Origin: an uncultured beta proteobacterium
Lineage (GTDB): Bacteria > Pseudomonadota > Gammaproteobacteria > Burkholderiales > SG8-41
Reading direction: 5' to 3'
Assembly (NCBI GenBank): GCA_903893565.1
Contig: CAITMU010000011.1
Location: 1 to 49,386 of the forward strand
DNA: 49,386 nucleotides
The stretch's first letter is position 1, and each line of letters begins with the position of its first letter. This document shows positions 1 through 8,871 of the stretch, piece after piece. Both the position numbers and the translations under genes were made by a program. The notes below the pieces were generated by a model. That model made no database searches. It had not been told where the DNA came from and saw only the letters and a list, made by a program, of their open reading frames with translations.

Positions 1-3000
1 GAGGCACTTCCTAAAGTAATCGCTCCAGCATAAGTGCCAGCCGTGCTACTAGAATTAGTCAGCGCGCCACCGCTCGAAACACCTGTGCCATTTAACGTTA
101 AGGCATTGGTATTAGTCATCGTAATGCCATTTAAATCCAATGCTGCACCACTCGTAAGAGTAACGGCTCCCGTAGAGCCCCCGAGCGCGGCCGCATTGCC
201 GACTTTTAAAGTGCCTTCAGAAATAGTGGTGCCGCCACTATAGGTGTTAGTCCCGGATAGGGTTAAAGTATTTGAACCAATCTTAGTAAGAGCATAAGCT
301 GCGCTAATATTTCCACTGACAGTAATATCACCAATAGAGCTACCTATTGAAGATGCACTACCTAAAGTAATCGCACCAGGGTAAGAGGCTGCTGTACTAC
401 TGGAGTTAGTTAGTGCGCCACCACTCGAGATCCCTGTACCATTTAAAGTTAAGGCATTGGAATTAGTCAGCGTTGTGCCATTTAAATCTAATGCTGCACC
501 ACTACCAATGGACACCACCGCAGATCCACCTAACGCAGTTGCACTACCAATCTGCAAAGTACCGGCATTTATAGTTGTGTTGCCTGTATATGTATTGGTG
601 CCCGAAAATTTGAGTATTCCCGTGTAGGAATTTGTACTTATCGATCCCGTCCCAGAAATTATTCCTGATAAAGTAACGTTTGTTGATCCGGAAAAAGAAA
701 TAGCCCCAGCATTAGCAATCGAAGATGAGAGACTGCCCACGTTACCCGTGTCAAAATTAATGGTGCTTCCACTATTGATAATGATTGAGTTATAAGCACT
801 GGTATTACTTGAAAGTGGAGCATAACCCAGACTCCAGTTTGAATCGGTCGACCATGTACCACCACTTGAACCTGTATAGGTATCGGAAACGAACGGACTA
901 CTATATCCACTACAACCACCAAAAGCGCAAAACGTTGGCGGTGAATTAGCTGTAGTGCCATATCCCCAACCAGAGGCGCTAAAAGTAAAACCTGTGAAAT
1001 TACTAGCCACCGCCATTTGTGCTGTGGTCAAGCCCGTTGCAGAAGAATAAGTGTCTGTTGATCCTGCACCAAATGCAGTTAAACTAGAATTTAGCGTTGA
1101 GTTATAGAAAGTATTTGAAACATAATTAGAAGATGTTGCTGACTGATAACCATCAATAGCACCCACATTAGTGGAACCCGTTCCAGCACTCACTTGCCCT
1201 GACACGTAAGCGTAAGTGACTTTTACTTGATTGTTATAACCAATTAAACCCCCTATATACTGAGCTCCTGTACCCGTAGTCACATTGCCAGTGTTATAGA
1301 CGTTTGAAATCCCTAGTACGCCCCCGCCGTCAGAATAGGCAATTAGCCCCCCAATTTTTTGGGCATTATTTCCAACAACAACGTTTCCCGATGAAAATGC
1401 ATTACTGATTTGACAGTAACAGTAGCCCACGAGACCACCAATTTGCGCATTCCCACTCGTTAGCGCAGTAATAGTTCCTGCATAATAAATATTGGAGCTA
1501 CCGGTTGTTGCGCTGTAGGTGTTATTCATGAAGCCCGCTATACCACCAAGGTTGCTACAAGAGCCCGTGCAAGTAATATTTACACTAGAGTACGAGTTAA
1601 GAACCTGGGATTGAGACTGGACAATTCCTGACAAGCCGGAAGCATAATAACCACCAGTCGACATAGTAATGCTGCCACCCCTAGTCCCGATATTACTTAG
1701 AATTGAAAAATTTTTGATTTGTCCAACAAGTCCTGCTCCATCTCCGGGAGGAGTTGAAAGGGTAATGGATAACCCTGTAATAATATGACCAAACCCATTT
1801 AACATTGAAGAATCAATGAGTTTTTGCTGACTACCAGTGTAATTACCCGAAAATGCAAGATCCGAACCCAAAAAAGTATATTGATAATTGGCTATCGAAT
1901 TGAATGCTGATTGAGAGTTGATTAATACATAGGTGCGTCCATTGATGTATATTGAATTAGAAGCACTCGCGACATTAATCTGTCCATTAAATCCATTTTG
2001 AACTGTCAATAAACCGCTGGTGGGTGAAGCTGCCATCCCCATCAATACATACCCCACGCTATTAGTACCACTCGGATAACCATATAAAGTGGAGTTTCCA
2101 CCATAAGCGTTCATTGCTAGTGCTGCTGTACCAGTCAAATTAAGTGAACCAGCGACATTGGATCCCCCGACATAAATATTATTGTAGGCACTTAAAGTGA
2201 GCATTGTTCCCGCAGACCAACTAATGGTGTCGTATATGTAAATATTGCCACTTCCTGATGAGGTACCACTCCCACAGGTAACATTAGTACAGGCCACTGC
2301 GCTGGAAGTGGTTTGGAGAGTGACATTGCTTGTCGCCAAAGCCGTTTGAATGGCTGAACCAGTAATGTCTCCTCCAGAAGAGGCCACAGTTAAGTCATAG
2401 GGATCCAACAACCAAGTGCCCGCTGTGCCATTAATACTGGCCGCTTTGACTTTTGCCGTTTGAGCAATTGTTAGTATTTCACCTGAAGTCTCAATAAAAC
2501 CACCATTACCTGTAATCCCCATTGCATTAGCCGCAAGAGTGCCGGCAACAATATTCTCATTACCCCAAACGAGAAGATTGCCGCCCTTACCCGCATTAAT
2601 GGCGTTGGCACTTAGACGACTATTGGCGTCAATAGAGGTTATTTGTGAAGTGGTAACAAAGATAACTTCTGAGAGATTTGGAAGTAGCGCATCTTGCGCC
2701 ATACTGCCAGGAAGGGGATTTATTTTAAAATCGCGACCCGTGATAATGTTGCCGCCACCCAAGCTTCCATTGGCTTCTAGGGTAGCGCCCGATAAAATTG
2801 TACTAACGAGTCCGGACTGAGCAATGGTTCCACCTAGGCCCGCTCCCCCATTAGTTTGAATATAGCCGGTATTTTGGTAAGCCCCAGCGGGTGAACTCAT
2901 TATGATTAAGCCACCTGCGTCCGCATTCGCCGTAATAGTCGCTGCGTTATAAAGCGAATTATATCCCGCGACGTAAATTTGGCCAGCGTGAGAACTGAGG

Positions 3001-5216
3001 GTAATTAGGGGGATACTACTTTGTGCATTAGCGCTAATAACAGTGTTCTTGTCAAAAATAGTGTAACTAGAAATAATATTGCTAATGCTGGGAGGAGAAA
3101 AATTGACAGCAGCTAATATAGTGGCTAATTGGGCATTCAGTGAAGAAGGTGCTAATAAGCTAGATCCACTACTGATTGTGCCCGACACACCTATGTGAAT
3201 AGAGCCTCCATCTATGAATCCATCCGAAGCGATTAGGGCGCCAGTAAAAGTATTCGTGTTTTTGGCCGCAATTACAATATTGCCGCCAGTATTTAATTTA
3301 CCTATTGAATCAACAATGCCATCAATATTGATGTTGCCGTTCATAGAAACGATATTAATCGTGCCGCCATTTTGGCCGTTGCTAGCAATATAACTATTCT
3401 CACCAAGATTAATATTGTTAGTTGCGATCAGGTTAATAGTGCCCCCATTAGAAATATAGGCATTATTGTCTGCCGATGAGGCATTGTTAACATAACCATT
3501 TTTTCGACGGATATTGGCTATACTGGAATTACTATTCGAGCTAGTCCCACCACTACCGTTTGAATTAATATTTCCTAGAATATTAAGCACAGCACCGAGT
3601 AAATAAATAGACGATTGTGATCCCCCATTGGTATTAATCGAACCACTGACGTTAATGGTTTGAGCCACAGCATACACTTGTCCTGCAGTCAGGTTATTGT
3701 TTAAATTAATAGTACCACCCACAGCATTTAAAGTAAGCGCCGTGTTTGGATTCATCGAGTTGATATCAGCGCCAACTAAGAAATTGATGAGTGGAGTTTC
3801 AATTTGATTACAAATGCCTAACGAACCACAACCTGAAACTGTCGCATCAAGAGTCACATTGGTCGTGGAAAGCGCTTTTGAAATGACATTGGCAGCCTCA
3901 CTATCGATCGTTATCGACAGTGGGTCTGTCGTCCAATTACCCATTTTACCTTTCAGTGCAATCGTTTCAACCACCAGCTGTTTCCCGTAGGTCACGGTTT
4001 TTGCTGAACTGGTATCAATCATTCCACCGTTTCCAGAAAGCTGCCCCCCATTGGCTTTAATAGATCCCTCAATGACTGTATTTTTTTGCGACCATATATC
4101 AATCGTCCCGCCATTTCCATTTTGAATGGCAGAGGCATCAACAAGAGCTCCGGCAGCCACTGTAACTTGATTGGCATTGACAATTGAATTGGTGGTATTG
4201 GGACTTGTTTTTCCGATCAATATTTGTCCCCCGCCCGTAGCACCTGTCACGGTTGTCTTTGAAGCGACACCCAAATGGATTTCGCTGCCAGCAATGGTGA
4301 TTTGTCCGCCATTTGAAGTATCTGAATTGGCTGCCACAATTCCGTTTTGGTTCACTGTTGCGGCCGTTAGCCGAATCACTCCACCCACCTTACTAATACT
4401 AGAGGCGGAAATGGTTCCTGAGTTTTGAACAACCGAGCTTAAAAGGTTTTGTGCAGAATTAGCGGCAATAATGACTTGCCCCCCGTTAACTTGGATTAAT
4501 CTTTTGTTTTGAATTAACGATTTAATCGAAGAAGCATCCACATTAATATTAATTAATTGATGTTGATTAAATGTTAATGTAACTTGTTGTCCACTGATGA
4601 GAGCAATCGAATTATTGCCCGACAAAGTCGCGCTTATCACGCCTTCGTTTCTGACCTCGGGAGCCATTAAAGCTATGTAACTATTCAGATTAGTTCCAGT
4701 AATCTGACCTTTATTAATAACCTTTCCTGAATGCCCCGAATACGTCTGAGTATTTTCACCGGACATAAAGGCGGACGGGTCAATATTCATTGTCGTAGCA
4801 ACCATACCCCCGACATTGACTTCGGCATTCTTACCAAAAACAATTCCATTATTATTAACAAATACCACTTGGCCATTGGCATTGACCGTTCCATTGATCA
4901 TCGATTGGGACGAACCATTAACGATGTTTAAAGTTGCAGAATTGGCATTGGGTTGATTGAAATTTACGGTCGCATTCTTACCTACATTAAATGTCGTCCA
5001 ACCAATCACCGCTCTTTGTGATGATTGATTGATATTCATAGTATTTTGATTTTGTGAAATAGCGGCAGCGCCTGCTTGAACATTACCCCCCGTTGGCAAA
5101 GCAGTCGGAGTGGAACCGGCTATTACAAATTGAGAAAAAAACAATAGGCTCATCGCCACCGCAGCTTTTAAGCTGAGCTCTTTGGGTAAGCAAGATGAGT
5201 GTTTTATAAAGGTCAT
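1..5216 (-). CDS. TpsA exoprotein, filamentous haemagglutinin/adhesin family (3' end outside window)
   Basis: The reading frame is open from an ATG at 5216 to the left edge (about 1738 codons, no stop in the window). Residues 1-32 form a long signal peptide with a basic start and hydrophobic core ending near VIAG. Residues about 40-165 are the TPS/haemagglutination-activity domain, with RAVIGWTTFNVG and then NGQVVFVNNNGIVFGKNA, a variant of the NPNGI signature. Asn/Gly/Thr/Ser-rich repeats expected to fold as a beta-helix follow. GLUG-like units (GGIAGF, GGLVGY, GGLIAY, GGLIGY) lie in the part encoded at about 1200-1560. Passenger-repeat motifs such as GTNTYSGGTTISEGTLKVG lie near the left edge. 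The tpsB gene is immediately upstream, 127 bp away, so the pair probably forms one transcript. Role, from family knowledge: secreted adhesin exported through TpsB. No clear Shine-Dalgarno precedes the ATG; ATG at residue 22 is a poorer alternative because it would remove the basic n-region. Confidence 0.9.
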   Translation of the reverse strand, partial: MTFIKHSSCLPKELSLKAAVAMSLLFFSQFVIAGSTPTALPTGGNVQAGAAAISQNQNTMNINQSSQRAVIGWTTFNVGKNATVNFNQPNANSATLNIVNGSSQSMINGTVNANGQVVFVNNNGIVFGKNAEVNVGGMVATTMNIDPSAFMSGENTQTYSGHSGKVINKGQITGTNLNSYIALMAPEVRNEGVISATLSGNNSIALISGQQVTLTFNQHQLININVDASSIKSLIQNKRLIQVNGGQVIIAANSAQNLLSSVVQNSGTISASSISKVGGVIRLTAATVNQNGIVAANSDTSNGGQITIAGSEIHLGVASKTTVTGATGGGQILIGKTSPNTTNSIVNANQVTVAAGALVDASAIQNGNGGTIDIWSQKNTVIEGSIKANGGQLSGNGGMIDTSSAKTVTYGKQLVVETIALKGKMGNWTTDPLSITIDSEAANVISKALSTTNVTLDATVSGCGSLGICNQIETPLINFLVGADINSMNPNTALTLNAVGGTINLNNNLTAGQVYAVAQTINVSGSINTNGGSQSSIYLLGAVLNILGNINSNGSGGTSSNSNSSIANIRRKNGYVNNASSADNNAYISNGGTINLIATNNINLGENSYIASNGQNGGTINIVSMNGNINIDGIVDSIGKLNTGGNIVIAAKNTNTFTGALIASDGFIDGGSIHIGVSGTISSGSSLLAPSSLNAQLATILAAVNFSPPSISNIISSYTIFDKNTVISANAQSSIPLITLSSHAGQIYVAGYNSLYNAATITANADAGGLIIMSSPAGAYQNTGYIQTNGGAGLGGTIAQSGLVSTILSGATLEANGSLGGGNIITGRDFKINPLPGSMAQDALLPNLSEVIFVTTSQITSIDANSRLSANAINAGKGGNLLVWGNENIVAGTLAANAMGITGNGGFIETSGEILTIAQTAKVKAASINGTAGTWLLDPYDLTVASSGGDITGSAIQTALATSNVTLQTTSSAVACTNVTCGSGTSSGSGNIYIYDTISWSAGTMLTLSAYNNIYVGGSNVAGSLNLTGTAALAMNAYGGNSTLYGYPSGTNSVGYVLMGMAASPTSGLLTVQNGFNGQINVASASNSIYINGRTYVLINSQSAFNSIANYQYTFLGSDLAFSGNYTGSQQKLIDSSMLNGFGHIITGLSITLSTPPGDGAGLVGQIKNFSILSNIGTRGGSITMSTGGYYASGLSGIVQSQSQVLNSYSSVNITCTGSCSNLGGIAGFMNNTYSATTGSSNIYYAGTITALTSGNAQIGGLVGYCYCQISNAFSSGNVVVGNNAQKIGGLIAYSDGGGVLGISNVYNTGNVTTGTGAQYIGGLIGYNNQVKVTYAYVSGQVSAGTGSTNVGAIDGYQSATSSNYVSNTFYNSTLNSSLTAFGAGSTDTYSSATGLTTAQMAVASNFTGFTFSASGWGYGTTANSPPTFCAFGGCSGYSSPFVSDTYTGSSGGTWSTDSNWSLGYAPLSSNTSAYNSIIINSGSTINFDTGNVGSLSSSIANAGAISFSGSTNVTLSGIISGTGSISTNSYTGILKFSGTNTYTGNTTINAGTLQIGSATALGGSAVVSIGSGAALDLNGTTLTNSNALTLNGTGISSGGALTNSSSTAASYPGAITLGSASSIGSSIGDITVSGNISAAYALTKIGSNTLTLSGTNTYSGGTTISEGTLKVGNAAALGGSTGAVTLTSGAALDLNGITMTNTNALTLNGTGVSSGGALTNSSSTAGTYAGAITLGSA
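10..625 (-). repeat. Two 351-bp (117-codon) repeat units inside the tpsA gene
   Basis: The stretch from 10 and the stretch from 361 begin with the same CCTAAAGTAATCGC and stay alignable for about 260 bp, for example GCCATTTAAATC near 127 and 478. The spacing is 351 bp, exactly 117 codons, so the reading frame is kept. Each unit encodes a passenger-type beta-strand repeat (LDLNGTTLTNSNALTLNGTG-like). The array probably continues beyond the left edge. Such in-frame repeats can expand or contract by recombination. Confidence 0.75.
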
Positions 5217-5343
5217 TACAAAGAAAATTTACGAATAGAGGCTATCAATCAAAGTTATTCATATTTTCAAAATAGAGTTTGTATTTATTTACTAAAGATT
5301 AAAAAAGATGAGTATGGGTTTTTAAAAAATCTATATTATCTAA

Positions 5344-7080
5344 TCAATTAAAAAAGTAACTTCCCTTCAACCAAGCCTGAACTGCACGGTATTGATTGTC
5401 AGCATTAAGTTGTAGGCCTTGAGCGTTATATAACGGGTTATCGCCAATACGGAAAGCCACCACTCCTTGCAACTGAAAATCTTTCCAGCGATATTTACTG
5501 GTTAAACCTGCCGCATATAAGGTATAGGTGTTACTCGCATTGGTATTGCCTTGCAACGTTGAATTCCAATGGCTGACATATTGCTTTACTATGCCGGTAT
5601 CTAGGAAAGCCCCTAACTGCAACTGGTTTACATAAGTATGGGTAACTTCAATCGATCCAACGACACCTTCCGATCCACCGCCTTGAGCAATCGGATAAGC
5701 ACGTACGGCGTACGTTCCACCCAAATAAATTTGTTCGGAAGAATTTAAGTTCTTATTCGAAAGTTGGCCATTTAAAGAGAGTTGAAGATTTGTCTTTTCT
5801 ATCAGAAAGGGTTGTGTGTAATTGGCATTAAAACTTAATTTTGTATAAACACCTTGCGTTAGCGGGCCTGTCGTACTCTGATCGGCTGATAACTGATTGA
5901 TGTTATTAATTTCCAATTTACCAATCACCCAATTAGCACCGTAACTTAGAATACTTCCCTCAGAGCTCTTATTACTAGAAAATCCACTATTTAAACTCGT
6001 GATCTTGTAACGACTACTTTCAATATTTGTTGTGTAATTTACATAGCTGCGATTTTCTAAATTAAAACTCAATGATTCACTGACGGTGGCTGTTCGTGCT
6101 AAAGGAAAAGTTGTATAAAGTCCATAGGTTAAAGCTGAACCGTTGCTCGAAATACTTGAAAAACTAGATAAGCTGGTGTAATTCAATTTCGAACCACCCA
6201 CCCCTGCTCTCCAGCCTCCTGAACCAACAGGCATCCAGTACCGTACAGTTTCATAATCGGAGCCTTGCGAACTAATAATATCGAGAGTCGCTAAATCACC
6301 AATGCCTAAATAATTATTTAAGTTAAAATTTCCTGTGGCTTGTATTACACCGGTACTGGCAGAACCAAAATTAGATGCCTCAACGCGGCCCGTCAACAAA
6401 GAGGCATCCCTCATTTTGACATTGATATTAGTGGTTCCATCCTCTTGGCCGGGCTCCACCCCCCCTACTGCAATCACTCCTGGAATCTCGTTCAGTATCG
6501 CTAGACTTCTTTCTAACTCATCTAAGTTTAAGAACTGTCCCTCGGGATTACCGTATCGAATAAATTGACCAGCAATTTCAGGTTTAAAACGTAAGCGCAG
6601 CTGTCCGTCTTCTTTTTGAATGAGAACTGAACCCACCTTAGCTTCAAGAATTTTTATTGCTACCAACCCGTCTTTCACTTCTTGCGGAGGGATGACGAAA
6701 GTGGCTACCCGACCCTTCTTTGTATATAACTCGGTAACCACGGTAGCGGCTTCTTGAATTTGTGAGAAACTTAGTTCCTTGCCAACAAAATTTTGAAGCG
6801 CATCTTGTCCTTGCTCCTGCGGCACTAGGCTCATGCCTGTGAGTTCGAATGCCGTAACTAGAATCGTATCTTTCCCATTGGGAATGATTGACGGGCCTTG
6901 TAGGGGTTTTTTAATAAAGTTTTCGGGTGAATTACTCGGACGATTTTTCTCAACTTGCCGCTGCAATTGCTGTTGCAATGCCCCTGCATCTTGCGCAAAT
7001 GCAACTCTCACCACGAGAATAAAGCCCAAAACTATAAGGCAAGAAAACTTATAACCGGCATTCGGGTTACTGTTAGACAA
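5344..7080 (-). CDS. TpsB outer-membrane transporter, ShlB/FhaC/HecB family
   Basis: A 578-residue protein of normal family length. Residues 1-29 form a signal peptide ending AFA. Residues 30-70 are the Gln-rich linker typical of FhaC (QQQLQRQVEKNRP). Residues 73-148 are a POTRA domain (DTILVTAFELTG to VAIKILEAKVG), followed by a second POTRA-like segment to about 225. From about 230 to the end comes a 16-strand beta-barrel with amphipathic strands. The L6 hairpin motif is VRAYP at 459-463, a variant of the conserved VRGF/Y. It exports the TpsA exoprotein encoded just downstream across the outer membrane. The chain ends YFFN rather than with the usual terminal aromatic residue. Its promoter is probably in the AT-rich stretch 7085-7150, but I see no clear consensus. 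Confidence 0.93.
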   Translation of the reverse strand: MSNSNPNAGYKFSCLIVLGFILVVRVAFAQDAGALQQQLQRQVEKNRPSNSPENFIKKPLQGPSIIPNGKDTILVTAFELTGMSLVPQEQGQDALQNFVGKELSFSQIQEAATVVTELYTKKGRVATFVIPPQEVKDGLVAIKILEAKVGSVLIQKEDGQLRLRFKPEIAGQFIRYGNPEGQFLNLDELERSLAILNEIPGVIAVGGVEPGQEDGTTNINVKMRDASLLTGRVEASNFGSASTGVIQATGNFNLNNYLGIGDLATLDIISSQGSDYETVRYWMPVGSGGWRAGVGGSKLNYTSLSSFSSISSNGSALTYGLYTTFPLARTATVSESLSFNLENRSYVNYTTNIESSRYKITSLNSGFSSNKSSEGSILSYGANWVIGKLEINNINQLSADQSTTGPLTQGVYTKLSFNANYTQPFLIEKTNLQLSLNGQLSNKNLNSSEQIYLGGTYAVRAYPIAQGGGSEGVVGSIEVTHTYVNQLQLGAFLDTGIVKQYVSHWNSTLQGNTNASNTYTLYAAGLTSKYRWKDFQLQGVVAFRIGDNPLYNAQGLQLNADNQYRAVQAWLKGSYFFN

Positions 7081-8167
7081 AGAAATACTTCCAATAATTG
7101 AAGATAAGTAACATTATTCTAACAAAATTTAATATAAATTAATATAAGTTAACAACCACCATCCTGGGCTGCGCACAGAAAGGTTAGCTAATGACAAATA
7201 ACTCTTTACTTTCATTACCTTAGGTCTCTTACATCATTAATGAACTTGGTAGGCTTTAGGGGTCGTTTTAATCATTTAGTGGCTGACATCGATGTTGCCC
7301 GTAGGTATTCGCTTAACTGCCCCCCGTGTGGATAAGGATTTATTTAGCGGATACGGCTTTTAATTGAATTCATACAAAATTTGTTTGTCTCTCAAAATCA
7401 ATCCCTAGTGCAATCATGCCCTGCATGAATGTAGGGGAATGCCTTGGACGCATTGATCAATCGCCAAGTTATTAGACCCTGCAGAAAAATCTTAAATGAA
7501 AAAGACTTTGCAAGACGTCAGGCTCTTGTTGAAAACCCATAGCCTGGAGACTGGATAATTCGCACGCCCACCTTCATTCCCGATAATGAAAAGTGGGTGC
7601 ATACGGCTACTGTTTTCAAATGATTGATTATTGGCTTTAGTTTGGTCGCAAAAACGCGTGCTAAGGCATGCGATCTTTCTGAATGAAAATGACTAAGACG
7701 AATGACAAGAAGCGCGAATCTTGAACCCTGAACCCTTCACATTGAGCTCGATCTTATTTTATCTGCTTCGAATAATTTATAACGAGTAGAGCAAGTAAAA
7801 AAAGTTTACTACTTTTAACAAGATCACTCAGATAACCTAGAGTTATGTCTAACGACATTAGAGCTTGAAATGAGTAAACATTCAAACCCTTATAGACCCT
7901 AAGGGCATTAAAGCGCTCTACTTATTTTGGGGTGGCAAATTTACTCGTGGATTCTTCTTTAGACAAGATCACTTTTTAAGGGTCTTATTGTGAGAGCCAG
8001 ATCATGGTGCTACCTCTCGCAAAAAGTAAGCACGGCTTAATTAATTAAAGTAATGCCTAGCAGCTGGAATGATTGTCCCAGTCATCCGAAATATGCGCCA
8101 CTGCAATAAAAACCAAAAAGAAGAACGCATATTGATATTTTATTCGTGACTTTACGTGAGGCTCAAA
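7081..8167. other. 1.1-kb stretch without a convincing gene
   Basis: AT-rich DNA between the tpsB start and the tRNA terminator. Only short open stretches occur on either strand. Examples are a 20-codon ATG frame at about 7495 and an open stretch near 7873-7990 that reads as IDPKGIKALYLFWGGKFTRG but lacks a good start. None resembles a family I know. It may contain remnants of decayed genes and should carry the promoter of the tpsB-tpsA pair near its left end. Confidence 0.5.
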
Positions 8168-8195
8168 AAAATACCAACCCGAAGGTTGGTATTTT
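8168..8195 (-). terminator. Rho-independent terminator of the tRNA-Ile gene
   Basis: Read on the minus strand, a 12-bp stem (AAAATACCAACC / GGTTGGTATTTT) is closed by a C(TTCG)G tetraloop and followed by a T run. It begins 8 nt after the encoded CCA end of the tRNA. The stem is flanked by A/T on both sides, so it could act in both directions. Confidence 0.88.
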
Positions 8196-8202
8196 CATTT
8201 AC

Positions 8203-8526
8203 TGGTGGGCCGTCAGGGACTTGAACCCCGGACCAAAGGATTATGCTTACTACTACAGCTTTCACTGCCTGTTTCCAGTTTGTAGTCTGGACTGTCTCTT
8301 GTCTTTACGACCTACCCGTACAGTCTCTACACCTTCCTGATATGACTATCAGGCTTGGCTCGGGATTACCACGCTTTTTTTAGCACAGGCTTCCCCGAAT
8401 TTGAGTAGTTCTACATGCAAGCAGAGTGAACTTGCTCGCATGCAACCCATTCACTGTCGACCGTGGCTCTCGCTTTAGGTCGACTGCACTTAAGTCCTCT
8501 GCTCTAACCAACTGAGCTAACGGCCC
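8203..8526 (-). tRNA. tRNA-Ile(CAU), interrupted by a group I intron
   Basis: The exons are 8526-8493 (34 nt) and 8245-8203 (43 nt) and join into a normal 77-nt tRNA. The acceptor stem is GGGCCGT/ACGGCCC with the CCA encoded. The D arm is GCTC-AGTTGGTTA-GAGC. The anticodon stem is GAGGA/TCCTT with loop CTCATAA, and the T arm is CGGGG-TTCAAGT-CCCTG. The anticodon is CAU. I call isoleucine rather than methionine because the CTCATAA loop and the TTGGTC variable region match E. coli tRNA-Ile2, and because ileX of E. coli also lies close to rpoD. The mature tRNA would need lysidine at C34 from TilS to read AUA. A fMet assignment is excluded by the paired first base of the acceptor stem; elongator Met is less likely but not excluded. 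Synteny is from memory. Confidence 0.9.
8246..8492 (-). ncRNA. Group I self-splicing intron (Azoarcus-like, subgroup IC3), 247 nt
   Basis: All catalytic-core elements can be found on the minus strand. P1: the exon end GACU plus intron UA pairs with the guide TGGGTT (8449-8444), giving the required U-G wobble at the 5' splice site. P1 carries an extra hairpin, GTCGACC/GGTCGAC. P2: 10 bp, 8442-8433 with 8423-8414. P3: CTACTC (8408-8403) with GGGTAG (8317-8312). P4: TTCGGG with CCCGAG. P6a: CCTGATA/TATCAGG. P7, the guanosine site: GACTGT (8325-8320) with ACAGTC (8295-8290). P9: ACTACA (8286-8281) with TGTAGT (8257-8252), enclosing a CTG-GAAA-CAG hairpin. The last intron base is the omega-G at 8246. 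Conserved blocks GAGCCAAGCC and GAAGGTGTAGAGACT match the Azoarcus intron as I remember it. No protein is encoded. Confidence 0.92.
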
Positions 8527-8871
8527 GAAACTTTTCGGATAATACTCACTACTTTTTACTACCACTGCCTTGATACTTTTCCAATTCTATCATGTCCTTA
8601 AAAACTCCCCCTAATGTTAAGTTTTTTCCCTTTTTTAACTATTCCGAATATAGGGATAGCCCCCCCTCCAATCACCGCCCCTAGGTCACATTCGGGACGA
8701 GGGGCAGGGCTTTAATAAGTCTTAAAGAGGGTACTAAACCCTTAGCTCTAAACCCCTCAACGTAAATCCCAATATCCGCATTTTTTTGTTTTACAGCTTC
8801 AATCATCTTTTTTTGCTAAGCTTCGGTTGTTACTGCCCATAAGCGCTCATTATGAGTTTGTTTATTCCTCA
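8527..8871. other. Intergenic stretch between the tRNA gene and the oxidoreductase gene; one 41-codon frame
   Basis: This holds the tRNA promoter region (minus strand). TAGAAT near 8590 could be a -10 box, but no matching -35 is evident. A 41-codon frame occupies 8806-8681 on the minus strand, starting ATGATTGAAGCTGTAAAA and encoding peptide pieces such as IGIYVEGFRAKG. It has no Shine-Dalgarno and I recognise no family. It may be a chance frame or a gene remnant. Confidence 0.35.

Noticed and set aside
8146..8340. 64-codon plus-strand frame over the tRNA and terminator
   Set aside because: It runs antisense through the tRNA exon and intron; the RNA structure explains the sequence.
8203..8526. 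tRNA-Leu(UAA) or tRNA-Ile(UAU) from other splice choices
   Set aside because: Leu would need a long variable arm, which is absent. UAU would need a 3' splice site without the omega-G. Only the CAU join keeps both the U-G pair and the terminal G.
8380..8565. 61-codon minus-strand frame starting upstream of the tRNA
   Set aside because: It lies on the tRNA 5' exon and intron; its GPLAQLVRAED piece is merely the translated 5' half of a tRNA.
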